Below, piece after piece: positions 53,201-61,447 of a DNA stretch of 64,000 nucleotides. Position numbers and translations under genes: made by a program. The notes under the pieces are model-generated. The model saw nothing but the letters and a program-made list of their open reading frames with translations. It was not told the origin of the DNA and made no database searches. Each line of letters opens with the position of its first letter. Position 1 is the stretch's first letter. The stretch is from Xanthomonas sp. F10 (lineage in GTDB: Bacteria > Pseudomonadota > Gammaproteobacteria > Xanthomonadales > Xanthomonadaceae): positions 896,456 through 960,455 of the forward strand of contig NZ_JACHNP010000001.1 of NCBI RefSeq assembly GCF_014206815.1, in the 5' to 3' direction.

Positions 53201-55407
53201 TGGACATCACCGACAACATCGTCGGCGGCAAGATCGTGCCGCCGCCGCAGGTGGTGCGTCACGACCAGGACGACCCGTACCTGGTGGTCGCCGCCGACAA
53301 GGGCACGGCCACCTTCTCCGACATCGCCAACGGCCTGGCGCTGGACCACGGCTTCTGGCTGGGCGACGCGTTCGCCTCCGGCGGCTCGGTCGGCTACGAC
53401 CACAAGGGCATGGGCATCACCGCGCGCGGCGCCTGGGAGTCGGTCAAGCGCCACTTCCGCGCGCTGGGGCGCGACTGCCAGAACGAAGACTTCACCTGCG
53501 TGGGCATCGGCGACATGTCCGGCGACGTGTTCGGCAACGGCATGCTGCTGTCGCGCCACATCCGCCTGCTGGCCGCGTTCGACCACCGCCACATCTTCCT
53601 GGACCCGAACCCGGACGCGGCGGCGTCCTTCGCCGAGCGCGAGCGCCTGTTCAAGCTGCCGCGTTCCAGCTGGGCCGATTACGACGCCAAGCTGATCAGC
53701 GCCGGCGGCGGCATCTATCCGCGCACGCTCAAGTCGATCGAGATCAGCGCCCCGGTGCGCGAGGCGCTGGGCCTGGAGCCGGGCATCAAGCAGCTCTCGC
53801 CGAACGACCTGATGAACGCCATCCTCAAGGCGCCGGTGGACCTGTTCTGGAACGGCGGCATCGGCACCTACGTCAAGGCCGCCAGCGAGACCCACGGCGA
53901 TGTCGGCGACCGCGCCAACAACGGCCTGCGCGTCAACGGCGGCGAGCTGCGCTGCAAGATCGTCGGCGAGGGCGGCAATCTCGGCCTGACCCAGCTCGGC
54001 CGCATCGAGGCCGCGCAGGTCGGGGTGCTGCTCAACACCGACTTCATCGACAACTCGGCCGGCGTGGATACGTCCGACCACGAGGTCAACATCAAGATCC
54101 TGCTCAACGACGTGGTGCAGGCCAAGAAGCTGACCCTGGACGCGCGCAACAAACTGCTGGCGTCGATGACCGACGAGGTCGCCGAGCTGGTGCTGTGGGA
54201 CAACATCCGCCAGAACCAGGCGCTGAGCCTGATGGAGCGGATGAGCCTCAAGCGCCTGGGCTCCAAGCAGCACTTCATCCGCACCCTGGAAGCGCAGGGC
54301 CTGCTCGACCGGCAGATCGAATACCTGCCCTCGGATGCGGAGATCTCCGCACGCAAGGCTCGCGGCCAGGGCCTGACCCGGCCGGAGCTGGCGGTGCTGC
54401 TGTCCTACTCCAAGCTGGTGGCGTTCCAGCAGTTGCTGGAATCGGACATCCCCGAGGACCCGTACCTGTCCAAGGAACTGCAGCGCTATTTCCCGCAGCC
54501 GCTGCAGAAGAAGTACGCGGACGCGATGGAGCGGCACCGCCTCAAGCGCGAGATCATCGCCACCGCGGTGACCAACACCACCATCAACCGCATGGGCGCC
54601 ACCTTCCTGATGCGCATGCAGGAAGACACCGGCCGCAGCATCGCCGAAGTCGCCAAGGCCTACACCATCAGCCGCGAGACGCTGGATGCGCGCGCGCTGT
54701 GGACGCAGATCGACGCGCTGAACGGCAAGGTGCCCGAGTCGGTGCAGATCGACGCGCTGGAGGTGATCTGGACGCTGCAGCGCGCCTTCGTGCGCTGGCT
54801 GCTGTTCCGTCCGGGCCCGATGCCGGGCATCACCGCGGCGGTGGAGCGCTACTACGAGCCGTTCAACGACATCCGCGTCGCCTCCGGCGTGCTGCCCGAT
54901 TCGCAGCGTCCGCGCTACGAGGCCCTGGTGCAGGAGTGGCAGGACAAGGGCCTGCCGCCGGCGCTGGCGCAGCAGCTGTCGGAACTGCGCTTCCTGGAGC
55001 CGGCGTTCGACATCATCGAGATGGCGCGCACCCGCAAGCTCAAGCCGGTGGAGGTGTCGAAGGTGCACTTCCGCCTCGGCGAGGCGCTGCAGTTGCCGTG
55101 GCTGTTCGAGCAGATCGACGCGCTGGAGGTCAACGGCCGCTGGCATGCGGTGGCCCGCGGCGTGCTGCGCGACGAACTGGCCAAGCACCACAGCGCGCTG
55201 GCCGGCCAGGCGCTGAGCCTGCCGGGCGGCACCGCCGAGGCCAAGGTGCAGCACTGGCTGCAGCGCGACGACAGCAGCCTGCGCTTCACCCTGAGCATGC
55301 TGCAGGAACTGGCTGCGCAGAAGACGCTGGACTATCCCACCGTGTCGGTGGCGGTGCAGCGGCTGGGCCAGTTGGCGGCGCACGGGGTGACGGCGCACGG
55401 GGTGTAG
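50275..55407 (+). CDS. gdhB: NAD-specific glutamate dehydrogenase, large (GDH180) type
   Basis: A 1710-residue enzyme that deaminates glutamate to 2-oxoglutarate and supplies the TCA cycle. Residues 1 to about 75 are a Lys/Ala/Pro-rich low-complexity leader. The catalytic region lies in the middle, with [35 protein letters not shown] and [18 protein letters not shown], as in the 180-kDa family. The large N- and C-terminal parts are regulatory domains of the family. I chose the ATG at 50275; an in-frame upstream ATG at 50215 would add 20 residues and has no better ribosome-binding site. Confidence 0.95.
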   Translation: [1710 protein letters not shown]

Positions 55408-55413
55408 CCCCGT

Positions 55414-55459
55414 GGTCAGGCCCGTGCGGGCCTGACCCAGCCGTTTGCGGCGCAAACGG
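55414..55459 (+). terminator. Tandem hairpins after gdhB
   Basis: GGTCAGGCCCG and CGGGCCTGACC form an 11-bp stem with a two-base loop at 55414-55437. CCGTTTGC and GCAAACGG form an 8-bp stem at 55441-55459. No T-tract follows. Confidence 0.5.
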
Positions 55460-55572
55460 TTGGCGCCGCACGGCCACCTTGCCTATCCCCCGCGGCTTCG
55501 CCGCGCTCCCCTTAACAGAAGGGGGGGGCTTCCTCCAGAGAGGAGTGTGGGATGGGAGAGGGGGCGTGGTGA

Positions 55573-55692
55573 TGGGGGTTAGGGAGTCGGGAGTTGGGAT
55601 TCGCAACAGCGCATCACGTTCTCGATTCCTCTGTGCATCTGACGATCCCGTTGCTCGCTTTTGACAATCCCGAATCCCCATTCCCGAATCAG
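55573..55692. repeat. GGGATTC-type element, copy upstream of nadK
   Basis: The left arm reads GGGAGTCGGGAGTTGGGATT; the right arm ends with CAATCCCGAATCCCCATTCC. The core includes GATTCCTCTGTGCA and TTGCTCGCTTTTG. The same core and arms occur at 56602-56726. It looks like a small non-coding mobile element with long terminal inverted repeats. Confidence 0.8.
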
Positions 55693-55756
55693 AGCCTTTG
55701 GGTTGCCCAGTTCTGCGGTCTTGACTGTCCCGTTTCCGACGCGATAGCCGCTTCTG

Positions 55757-55790
55757 CCAATCCCGAATCCCCACTCCCGAATCCCGGCTT
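55757..55790. repeat. Solo GGGATTC-type arm before nadK
   Basis: CCAATCCCGAATCCCCACTC and following units match the right arms of the other elements, 28 bases upstream of the nadK start. Confidence 0.75.
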
Positions 55791-55817
55791 TACACCCGGA
55801 CAGGTATGATCGGCGCC

Positions 55818-56600
55818 ATGAATGCGCCCATGCCGTCCTCGCCCCGCATCTGTTTTCTTGCCAGTGTCCCCACCGAGTCGCAGCGGGCGCGCGAACAACT
55901 GGTCGCGCGTTATGGCGATTGCGAGCCGGCGGAGGCCGATGTGCTGTGCGCGCTCGGCGGCGACGGTTTCATGCTGCAGACCCTGCATCGCCACGGCAGC
56001 CTGGGCAAGCCGGTGTTCGGCATGAAGCTGGGCACGGTCGGGTTCCTGATGAACCAGTTCCGCGACGACGACCTGGTCGCGCGCTTGGCCCAGGCCGAGC
56101 CGGCCAAGCTGCGGCCGCTGGAGATGCTGGCGCAGACCGAATCCGGCGCCACCACCGGCTCGCTGGCCTACAACGAGGTCTCGCTGCTGCGGCAGACGCG
56201 CCAGGCCGCGCACGTGAGCATCGATCTCAACGGCCAGACCCGGGTCGACGAACTGATCTGCGATGGCGTGCTGGTGTCCACCCCGGCCGGCAGCACCGCC
56301 TACAACTCCTCCGCGCACGGACCGATCCTGCCGCTGGGTTCGCACACCCTGGCGCTGACCCCGATCGCGCCGTACCGGCCGCGGCGCTGGCGCGGCGCGA
56401 TCCTCAAGGCCGACATCGAAGTGCGCTTCCGTGTGCTGGACCCGTACAAGCGCCCGGTCAGCGTCACTGCCGACTCGCACGAGACCCGCGACGTGGTCGA
56501 AGTCACCATCCGCGAATCCCGCGACCGCCTGGTCACCTTGCTGTTCGATCCGGAGCACAACCTGGAGGAGCGGATCTTGAGCGAGCAATTTATGGTGTAG
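55818..56600 (+). CDS. nadK: NAD kinase
   Basis: A 260-residue enzyme that phosphorylates NAD to NADP. The GGDG motif is in [13 protein letters not shown], and the second conserved region includes [15 protein letters not shown] and [20 protein letters not shown]. The length fits gammaproteobacterial NadK. I prefer the ATG at 55818 ([16 protein letters not shown]); an in-frame ATG at 55806 adds four residues. The gene is flanked on both sides by copies of the same repeat element. Confidence 0.92.
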   Translation: MNAPMPSSPRICFLASVPTESQRAREQLVARYGDCEPAEADVLCALGGDGFMLQTLHRHGSLGKPVFGMKLGTVGFLMNQFRDDDLVARLAQAEPAKLRPLEMLAQTESGATTGSLAYNEVSLLRQTRQAAHVSIDLNGQTRVDELICDGVLVSTPAGSTAYNSSAHGPILPLGSHTLALTPIAPYRPRRWRGAILKADIEVRFRVLDPYKRPVSVTADSHETRDVVEVTIRESRDRLVTLLFDPEHNLEERILSEQFMV

Positions 56601-56601
56601 G

Positions 56602-56726
56602 GCGGGGATTCGGGAGTCGGGATTGGGGATTCGCAACAGCGCACCGCTTTCTCAGATTCCTCTGTGCACCTTCCCACCCCTTTGCTCGCTTTTGCCAATC
56701 CCCAATCCCCACTGCCGAATCCCTGC
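56602..56726. repeat. GGGATTC-type element, copy downstream of nadK
   Basis: The left arm starts two bases after the nadK stop (GGGGATTCGGGAGTCGGGAT). The core GATTCCTCTGTGCA and TTGCTCGCTTTTGCC match the copy at 55573-55692. The right arm ends just before the next start codon, so the element fills the whole 130-bp gap. Confidence 0.85.
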
Positions 56727-56730
56727 TCTC

Positions 56731-57696
56731 ATGTCCGACAACTCCCCCCGTCTGCTCACCGTCGCGGTCACCTCGCGCGCCCTGTTCGATCTGGAAGAGG
56801 GTCATGCCCTGTTCGAGCGGGACGGGGTGGAGGCGTACAGCGCGTACCAGCGCGAGCGCGAGGACGATGTGCTGGCGCCCGGGGTGGCGTTTCCGGTGGT
56901 GCGCAAGCTGTTGGCGCTGAACCAGGGCACGCCGCCGGAGACGCCGCCGGTGGAGGTGATCCTGCTGTCGCGCAATTCCGCCGACACCGGGCTGCGCATC
57001 TTCAATTCGATCCAGCACTACGGCCTGGGCATCGTCCGCGCCACCTTCACCTCCGGCGAGGCGACCTGGCCCTACGTCAAGCCATTCGGCACCGACCTGT
57101 TCCTGTCGGCCAACCCGGAGTCGGTGCGGCGCGCGCTCAGCCACGGCATCGCCGCGGCGACCATCCTGCCCAAGCCGCCCGGCGAGCACGCGCAGGAAGC
57201 GGCCGCGGCGGCCGGCGCGATCGACGCCGATCGCCTGTCCACGCAGCTGCGCATCGCCTTCGACGGCGATGCGGTGATCTTCGGCGACGAGGGCGAGCGC
57301 TTCTCGCGCGAGCAGGGCGTGGAGGCGTTCGGCCGCTACGAGCGCGAGAACGCGCGCGAGCCGCTGACCGGCGGGCCGTTCCGCAATTTCCTGTCGGCGC
57401 TGCATGCGCTGCAGTCCGCGTTTCCGGCCGGCGAAGCGTCGCCGATCCGAACCGCGTTGGTCACCGCGCGCTCGGCGCCGGCGCACGAGCGGGTGATCCG
57501 CACCCTGCGCGAATGGGGCGTGCGCCTGGACGAGGCGCTGTTCCTCGGCGGCCGCCACAAGGGCCCGTTCCTGCAGGCGTTCGGAGCGGACATCTTCTTC
57601 GACGATTCGCAGCACAACATCGACAGCGCCGCCCGCGAGCGCGTCGCCGCCGGGCATGTGCCGCATGGGGTCGCCAACGACATCGCCACGCCGTGA
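56731..57696 (+). CDS. Cytosolic 5'-nucleotidase (NT5C1-like)
   Basis: A 321-residue protein of the 5'-nucleotidase family related to cytosolic NT5C1, which dephosphorylates nucleoside monophosphates. LLTVAVTSRALFDLEEGHAL is the N-terminal region, VEVILLSRNSADTGLRIFNS and FDGDAVIFGDEGERF are in the middle, and FLGGRHKGPFLQAFGADIFF carries a likely phosphatase motif. It is cytoplasmic. Its stop overlaps the next gene's GTG by 4 bp. The repeat element ends a few bases upstream of its start. Confidence 0.82.
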   Translation: MSDNSPRLLTVAVTSRALFDLEEGHALFERDGVEAYSAYQREREDDVLAPGVAFPVVRKLLALNQGTPPETPPVEVILLSRNSADTGLRIFNSIQHYGLGIVRATFTSGEATWPYVKPFGTDLFLSANPESVRRALSHGIAAATILPKPPGEHAQEAAAAAGAIDADRLSTQLRIAFDGDAVIFGDEGERFSREQGVEAFGRYERENAREPLTGGPFRNFLSALHALQSAFPAGEASPIRTALVTARSAPAHERVIRTLREWGVRLDEALFLGGRHKGPFLQAFGADIFFDDSQHNIDSAARERVAAGHVPHGVANDIATP

Positions 57697-58505
57697 GCGC
57701 GGCGCCGGGCGGCGGCCGCTGGGCCGCGCTGCGCCGCCTGTTGCGGCAAGACGCGGACGCGCCCACCGACCTGCGTCCCGGGCGGCCCTACGTGCGCCAC
57801 GGCTGGCGCTACACCAGCCTGCAGTTCAAGGGCGAGGTGACCCAGAGCCGCATGTACACCTGGTGGCCGGACGTGCTGCAGGTGGGCTACACCCGCAGCA
57901 TGCTCGGTGCGCTGCTGCTGCGCCCGGATCCGCGGCGGATCGGCATCGTCGGTCTCGGCGGCGGTTCGCAGGCCAAGTTCTGCTATCGGCACTTGCCGCA
58001 GGCGCGGATCGAGGCGATCGAGGCCGATGCCGACGTGCTGGCCCTGCGCACGGCCTTCCGCATCCCGGACGACGACGCGCGCTTCGAGGCCATGCACGGC
58101 GACGGCGCGCGGTTGCTGCGGCAACGGCGCGACCGCTACGACCTGCTGCTGCTCGACGCCTACGACGCCGACGGCATCCCGGCCGCGCTGCTCAGCCGCG
58201 GCTTCTACGAGGACTGCCACGCGGCGCTGGCGCCGGGCGGGGTATTGGTGGTGAACCTGTACGACACCGACACACGCCGGCATCTGGCGCATCTGCGCGC
58301 CCTGTTCGGTGGCCGCGTACTGCGCCTGGACGAACCGGCCATGGACAACCACGTGGTGTTCGCCTGGACCGGCGCGCTGCCGGCGCTGGATGCGCATGCA
58401 GCGCTGGCGCGGCTGCCGTGGTCGGCACGCTGGCAACTGCGCACGCCGTTCCGGCGCGTGCAGCAGGCGATGGCCGGCAGGACGGGGCAAGGCGCTCAGC
58501 GCTAG
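57693..58505 (+). CDS. Spermidine-synthase-like methyltransferase-fold protein
   Basis: A 270-residue protein of the SpeE/aminopropyltransferase-like fold. GIVGLGGGSQAKFCYRHLPQ is the nucleotide-binding glycine loop, and IEAIEADADVLALRTAF and YDLLLLDAYDADGIP follow the family pattern. The full spermidine synthase signature for decarboxylated-SAM and putrescine binding is not evident, so it may act on another substrate. The GTG start overlaps the 5'-nucleotidase stop (GTGA). Confidence 0.75.
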   Translation: MSAAPGGGRWAALRRLLRQDADAPTDLRPGRPYVRHGWRYTSLQFKGEVTQSRMYTWWPDVLQVGYTRSMLGALLLRPDPRRIGIVGLGGGSQAKFCYRHLPQARIEAIEADADVLALRTAFRIPDDDARFEAMHGDGARLLRQRRDRYDLLLLDAYDADGIPAALLSRGFYEDCHAALAPGGVLVVNLYDTDTRRHLAHLRALFGGRVLRLDEPAMDNHVVFAWTGALPALDAHAALARLPWSARWQLRTPFRRVQQAMAGRTGQGAQR

Positions 58506-58671
58506 GCGGCGCCTGGCTGTATCGGGTCATTGGGTTGCGCGTGCATCGTTCGCACACGGCGCCTGTCCGACGTTGCACGCCAGCGCTGGCAAACACAGCG
58601 ATGGCAAACACGTTGTGCTCAGGTGCGATTTGCAAGAATTTCTGCTCGTTGATGGAAGAGTCCGCGCATCG

Positions 58672-59700
58672 ATGCGTCCACAACACGATTCAGCTGCGTC
58701 CCCGCCTGCGCACGCGAGCGCAGATCCCGAAGCTGCCACGCTTCTGTGGCGGACCACCGTGCCCGGCGTGGCCGCCCATCGACTCTGGCTGGACGAACGG
58801 ACCGGGCAGGTGCTGGTCGCGGATGGATGGGGCGTCAGCTTCGGCGCGCTGCGGGTGCGCGCGCTGTCCATGGCGACAGGCGACGAAGTGGCGTCGGTCG
58901 CCCTGGGCAACCAGGCGCGGGCCTTCGCCAGCGACGGCGGGGGCAGCGTGCTGGCGGCCACCGAGACCAAGCTGTTCCGGCTCGAGTCCGGCACGCTGCG
59001 CGTCGCGGAAAAATGGACATCGCGCATTCCGCGGTACATCGACCGCCTGCTGCCGCTGGACGGCCATGTGCATGCGGCCAATGCCCGCTCCGCACAGCTC
59101 AGCGCCATCAGTCTGGCGGATGGCAGCGTGCGGCGCAGGGCGCTGGCGGAGGAATTGCAGCTGCACGCGACGCCTGATGGCAAGATCCTGGCGGTGGCGG
59201 CCGAGGGCAGCGTCTGGCTCGCAGAGCCCGGCCTGCCCCAGCCGCCCAAGCGCATCGCGCGGACGCCGCCGATGTGCCACTCGGCGATGGACGGACAGGG
59301 CCGCCTGTGGCTCTCGCTCGGATCCGGCCGCATCGTCGACGGCAACCGCGTGTCCTGGGCGGCGCCGACCGCGAGCGCCGGATTCATGGATCCACCTTAC
59401 ACGTCGGTGACGGAGATCGACCTTGGCACCGACTTCTGGAACATCGCGGTCACTCGCGATGGCCGCATGCTGACGGTGGCCGCCACCACGGCGACGACTG
59501 GCGAGCAAGTGCGACATGTCCAGACGGGTGTCGCGTCCTTCCGCACCGACGAGTGCACTCCACACGGCTGGGTGCAGGCGCCGCCGGAGTTCGAGATCGC
59601 GCTGATGTGCCCGGACGCCGGGTGCGCATTCGCCACCCGAAACCTATGGCGCAGCGCCGGCGATCCGGAAGTGTCCGAGCTGATCTGCCTGCAGTTGTAG
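58672..59700 (+). CDS. Orphan protein, possibly beta-propeller-like
   Basis: A 342-residue protein without a recognised family. It has repeated short strand-turn segments such as LWLDERTGQVLVADGWG, SLADGSVRRRAL, TPDGKILAVAAEGSVWLAEP and VTRDGRMLTVAATTATTG. This spacing would fit a propeller that reads a polymer or ligand. There is no clear signal peptide; the N-terminus (MRPQHDSAASPPAHASADPE) is disordered. I chose the ATG at 58672, with GGAAGAG 11 bases upstream; a GTG a few codons earlier is possible. Six Cys residues are spread in the C-terminal half. Confidence 0.6.
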   Translation: MRPQHDSAASPPAHASADPEAATLLWRTTVPGVAAHRLWLDERTGQVLVADGWGVSFGALRVRALSMATGDEVASVALGNQARAFASDGGGSVLAATETKLFRLESGTLRVAEKWTSRIPRYIDRLLPLDGHVHAANARSAQLSAISLADGSVRRRALAEELQLHATPDGKILAVAAEGSVWLAEPGLPQPPKRIARTPPMCHSAMDGQGRLWLSLGSGRIVDGNRVSWAAPTASAGFMDPPYTSVTEIDLGTDFWNIAVTRDGRMLTVAATTATTGEQVRHVQTGVASFRTDECTPHGWVQAPPEFEIALMCPDAGCAFATRNLWRSAGDPEVSELICLQL

Positions 59701-60123
59701 CGACTCTCCCGTGCCGGGGCCGGACAGGCGACGGTGGAGGACCTGCATGCGTGAGGTCAGTCGAACAGTCGATCCAGCCCGGCAGAAGGCGGATGGCGGA
59801 GGATGGCCAGACGTGACTCCTGTGGGAGGGACTTCAGTCCCGACTGCATGCTGCCCGGGAAGCCATAGCGCTTTGATCGTCGCGACTGAAGGAGCCTCCG
59901 ATCACGACAGGGCGCACCGGCGTAGGAGCGGCTTGAGCCGCGACAGCCATGCAGGGAACGTCTCGTCGCGGCTGAAGCCGCTCCTACGAGACTAGCGAAT
60001 GCTTGGCAAACAACGGGTTGTTGGTTTTGCCCTGAACGTCCTCGCCACAGGAGGGCGCCGCGTGCTCGTGGCCTGACGTGCCCTTGGCGCTCGGCCGAGA
60101 CGCCTTGCGCCGCCCGCCATCGC
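59701..60123. other. Convergent intergenic region with REP sequences
   Basis: This 423-bp gap holds a GTGG-family REP unit at 59822-59844 and a GTAG-family pair at 59922-59987. I see no gene. Confidence 0.8.
59822..59987. repeat. REP cluster, GTGG unit plus GTAG doublet
   Basis: GTGGGAGGGACTTCAGTCCC at 59822 (unit ends 59844), then the GTAG arm GTAGGAGCGGCTTGAGCCGC at 59922 paired with its inverse ending at 59987. Confidence 0.85.
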
Positions 60124-60660
60124 CTACAGCGGCAGCAGGATGTTGCTGAGCTTCCAGCGCAGGCCGTCGCGGGTGAATACGAAGGGCACCGCGGTGCCGT
60201 CAGCGGTGTGCACGGTGGCGACGAAGCGCGTGGTCGATTCGAAGCGGTGTTCGGCCTGGCGCAGCGGTTGCGGCGGACGCGGCGCGGCGTAGGTGTCGCC
60301 GCCGACGGTGTCGCCGCTGGCGCGCTTCCACAACGCGTCGCCCTGCATCAGCGCGCCGATGCCGGCCGGGGTGACCAGCGCGTCCACGCTCATCCCACCG
60401 AGGCCGCCGGCCAGCGACAGCAGCGCGCCGCCGAACAGGCTGGACTGCAGGTCTGGTCCGGCGCGGCGTACCAGCGCATCGTCCACCTGGGCCTTGAGGT
60501 TCACCCGCAGGGTCGGGAAGTCGACGTAGCGCTCCAACGCCGCCGCATCGCGCTCGCGCAGCGCCTGGTCGATGCCGCGGATGGCCAGGTACGGTCCGGC
60601 GACGACATAGCCGCCGAGGGCGAACAGGGCGAGGAACAGCAATGCCAGCCATTTCTTCAT
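60124..60660 (-). CDS. DUF2939-like membrane-anchored protein
   Basis: A 178-residue protein with an N-terminal hydrophobic segment (LALLFLALFALGGYVVAGPY) that should anchor it to the inner membrane, then IRGIDQALRERDAAALERYV and FPTLRVNLKAQV, as in the DUF2939 family. The function is unknown. A REP doublet lies between its start and the DUF2461 gene downstream on the same strand. Confidence 0.82.
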   Translation of the reverse strand: MKKWLALLFLALFALGGYVVAGPYLAIRGIDQALRERDAAALERYVDFPTLRVNLKAQVDDALVRRAGPDLQSSLFGGALLSLAGGLGGMSVDALVTPAGIGALMQGDALWKRASGDTVGGDTYAAPRPPQPLRQAEHRFESTTRFVATVHTADGTAVPFVFTRDGLRWKLSNILLPL

Positions 60661-60678
60661 GGGATGTCCTCGGGTCGC

Positions 60679-60743
60679 GTAGGAGCGGCTTCAGCCGCGA
60701 CCGGCGTCGACGGAATGCCTGTCGCGGCTGAAGCCGCTCCTAC
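60679..60743. repeat. REP doublet, GTAG family
   Basis: GTAGGAGCGGCTTCAGCCGC at 60679 and its inverse ending CTAC at 60743. This is a complete pair within the 100-bp gap between two genes on the same strand. Confidence 0.9.
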
Positions 60744-60760
60744 GGGAAAACGTTGCCGTT

Positions 60761-61447
60761 CTAGAATTCCAGGTCCAGCGCCGCGCACAGATAGTCCACG
60801 AACGGACCGAGCGTCTGCAGGTCGGCGGCGATCTGCGAGCGCAGCCGCGGGCCGGTCATCGCCGCGTCGTCGACCTGGCGCCAGAACACCCAGTTCTTGT
60901 GCTTGAGGTCGTCGATGCACTCGAAGTCGGCCGGGAAGCCGCGCGGCGGCCGCACCAGCATCTCGCTTTCCTCGAAGTCGAAGCGGCGGCGCAGCGCCGG
61001 CGCGTGCGCGGCGGCCTTCCAACTGCCGGGATTGTCGAAGATGAACTGGCGCACCTTGCGCTGCGTGTCCGGTTCCGGATGCCACAGCCCGGCGCCGACG
61101 AAGCTCTCGCCCGGCTGCAGGTGGATGTAGAACGACGGCGCCGGCACCTGCTTGCGCCGCTCGTGGAACAGGCGCGCGCCCTGCCAGGTCTTGTACGGCG
61201 ACTTGTCGTGGGAGAAGCGCGCGTCGCGATGGATGCGGAACAGCGAGCCGCCGACGCCGCGCGGATCGGCGCGGAAGTGCTCGCTGACCTGGGCCAGGTC
61301 CGGCTGCAGATCGGTGATCAGGCGCAGGAACGGCTGGCGCACGTGTTCTTCGTACTTGTGCCGGTTGTCGTTGAACCAGGCCTTGTCGTTGTGCCGGGCG
61401 AGCGCCCGCAGGAACTTGAAGCTGGCGTCGCTGAAATAGCTGGTCAT
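60761..61447 (-). CDS. DUF2461 (TIGR02453) protein
   Basis: A 228-residue cytoplasmic protein. FLRALARHNDKAWFNDNRHK and HRDARFSHDKSPYKTWQGA are the conserved family segments, with PSFYIHLQPGESFVGAGLWH in the second half. The function is unknown. The ATG overlaps the exonuclease I stop by 4 bp; a longer upstream frame is a shadow of that gene. Coupling to sbcB does not by itself define a role. Confidence 0.88.
   Translation of the reverse strand: MTSYFSDASFKFLRALARHNDKAWFNDNRHKYEEHVRQPFLRLITDLQPDLAQVSEHFRADPRGVGGSLFRIHRDARFSHDKSPYKTWQGARLFHERRKQVPAPSFYIHLQPGESFVGAGLWHPEPDTQRKVRQFIFDNPGSWKAAAHAPALRRRFDFEESEMLVRPPRGFPADFECIDDLKHKNWVFWRQVDDAAMTGPRLRSQIAADLQTLGPFVDYLCAALDLEF

Larger units (their letters stand above)
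55408..55817. other. Intergenic region between gdhB and nadK, hairpins and repeat elements
   Basis: This 410-bp gap holds two hairpins after gdhB, a 120-bp GGGATTC-type element at 55573-55692 and a further solo arm at 55757-55790. No open frame with a recognisable product is present. Confidence 0.85.

Noticed and set aside
50029-55455. A 1808-residue open frame on the minus strand opposite gdhB
   Set aside because: It mirrors gdhB codon by codon, has extreme Arg/Gln/His/Leu composition and no domain. In high-GC DNA such antisense frames are expected.
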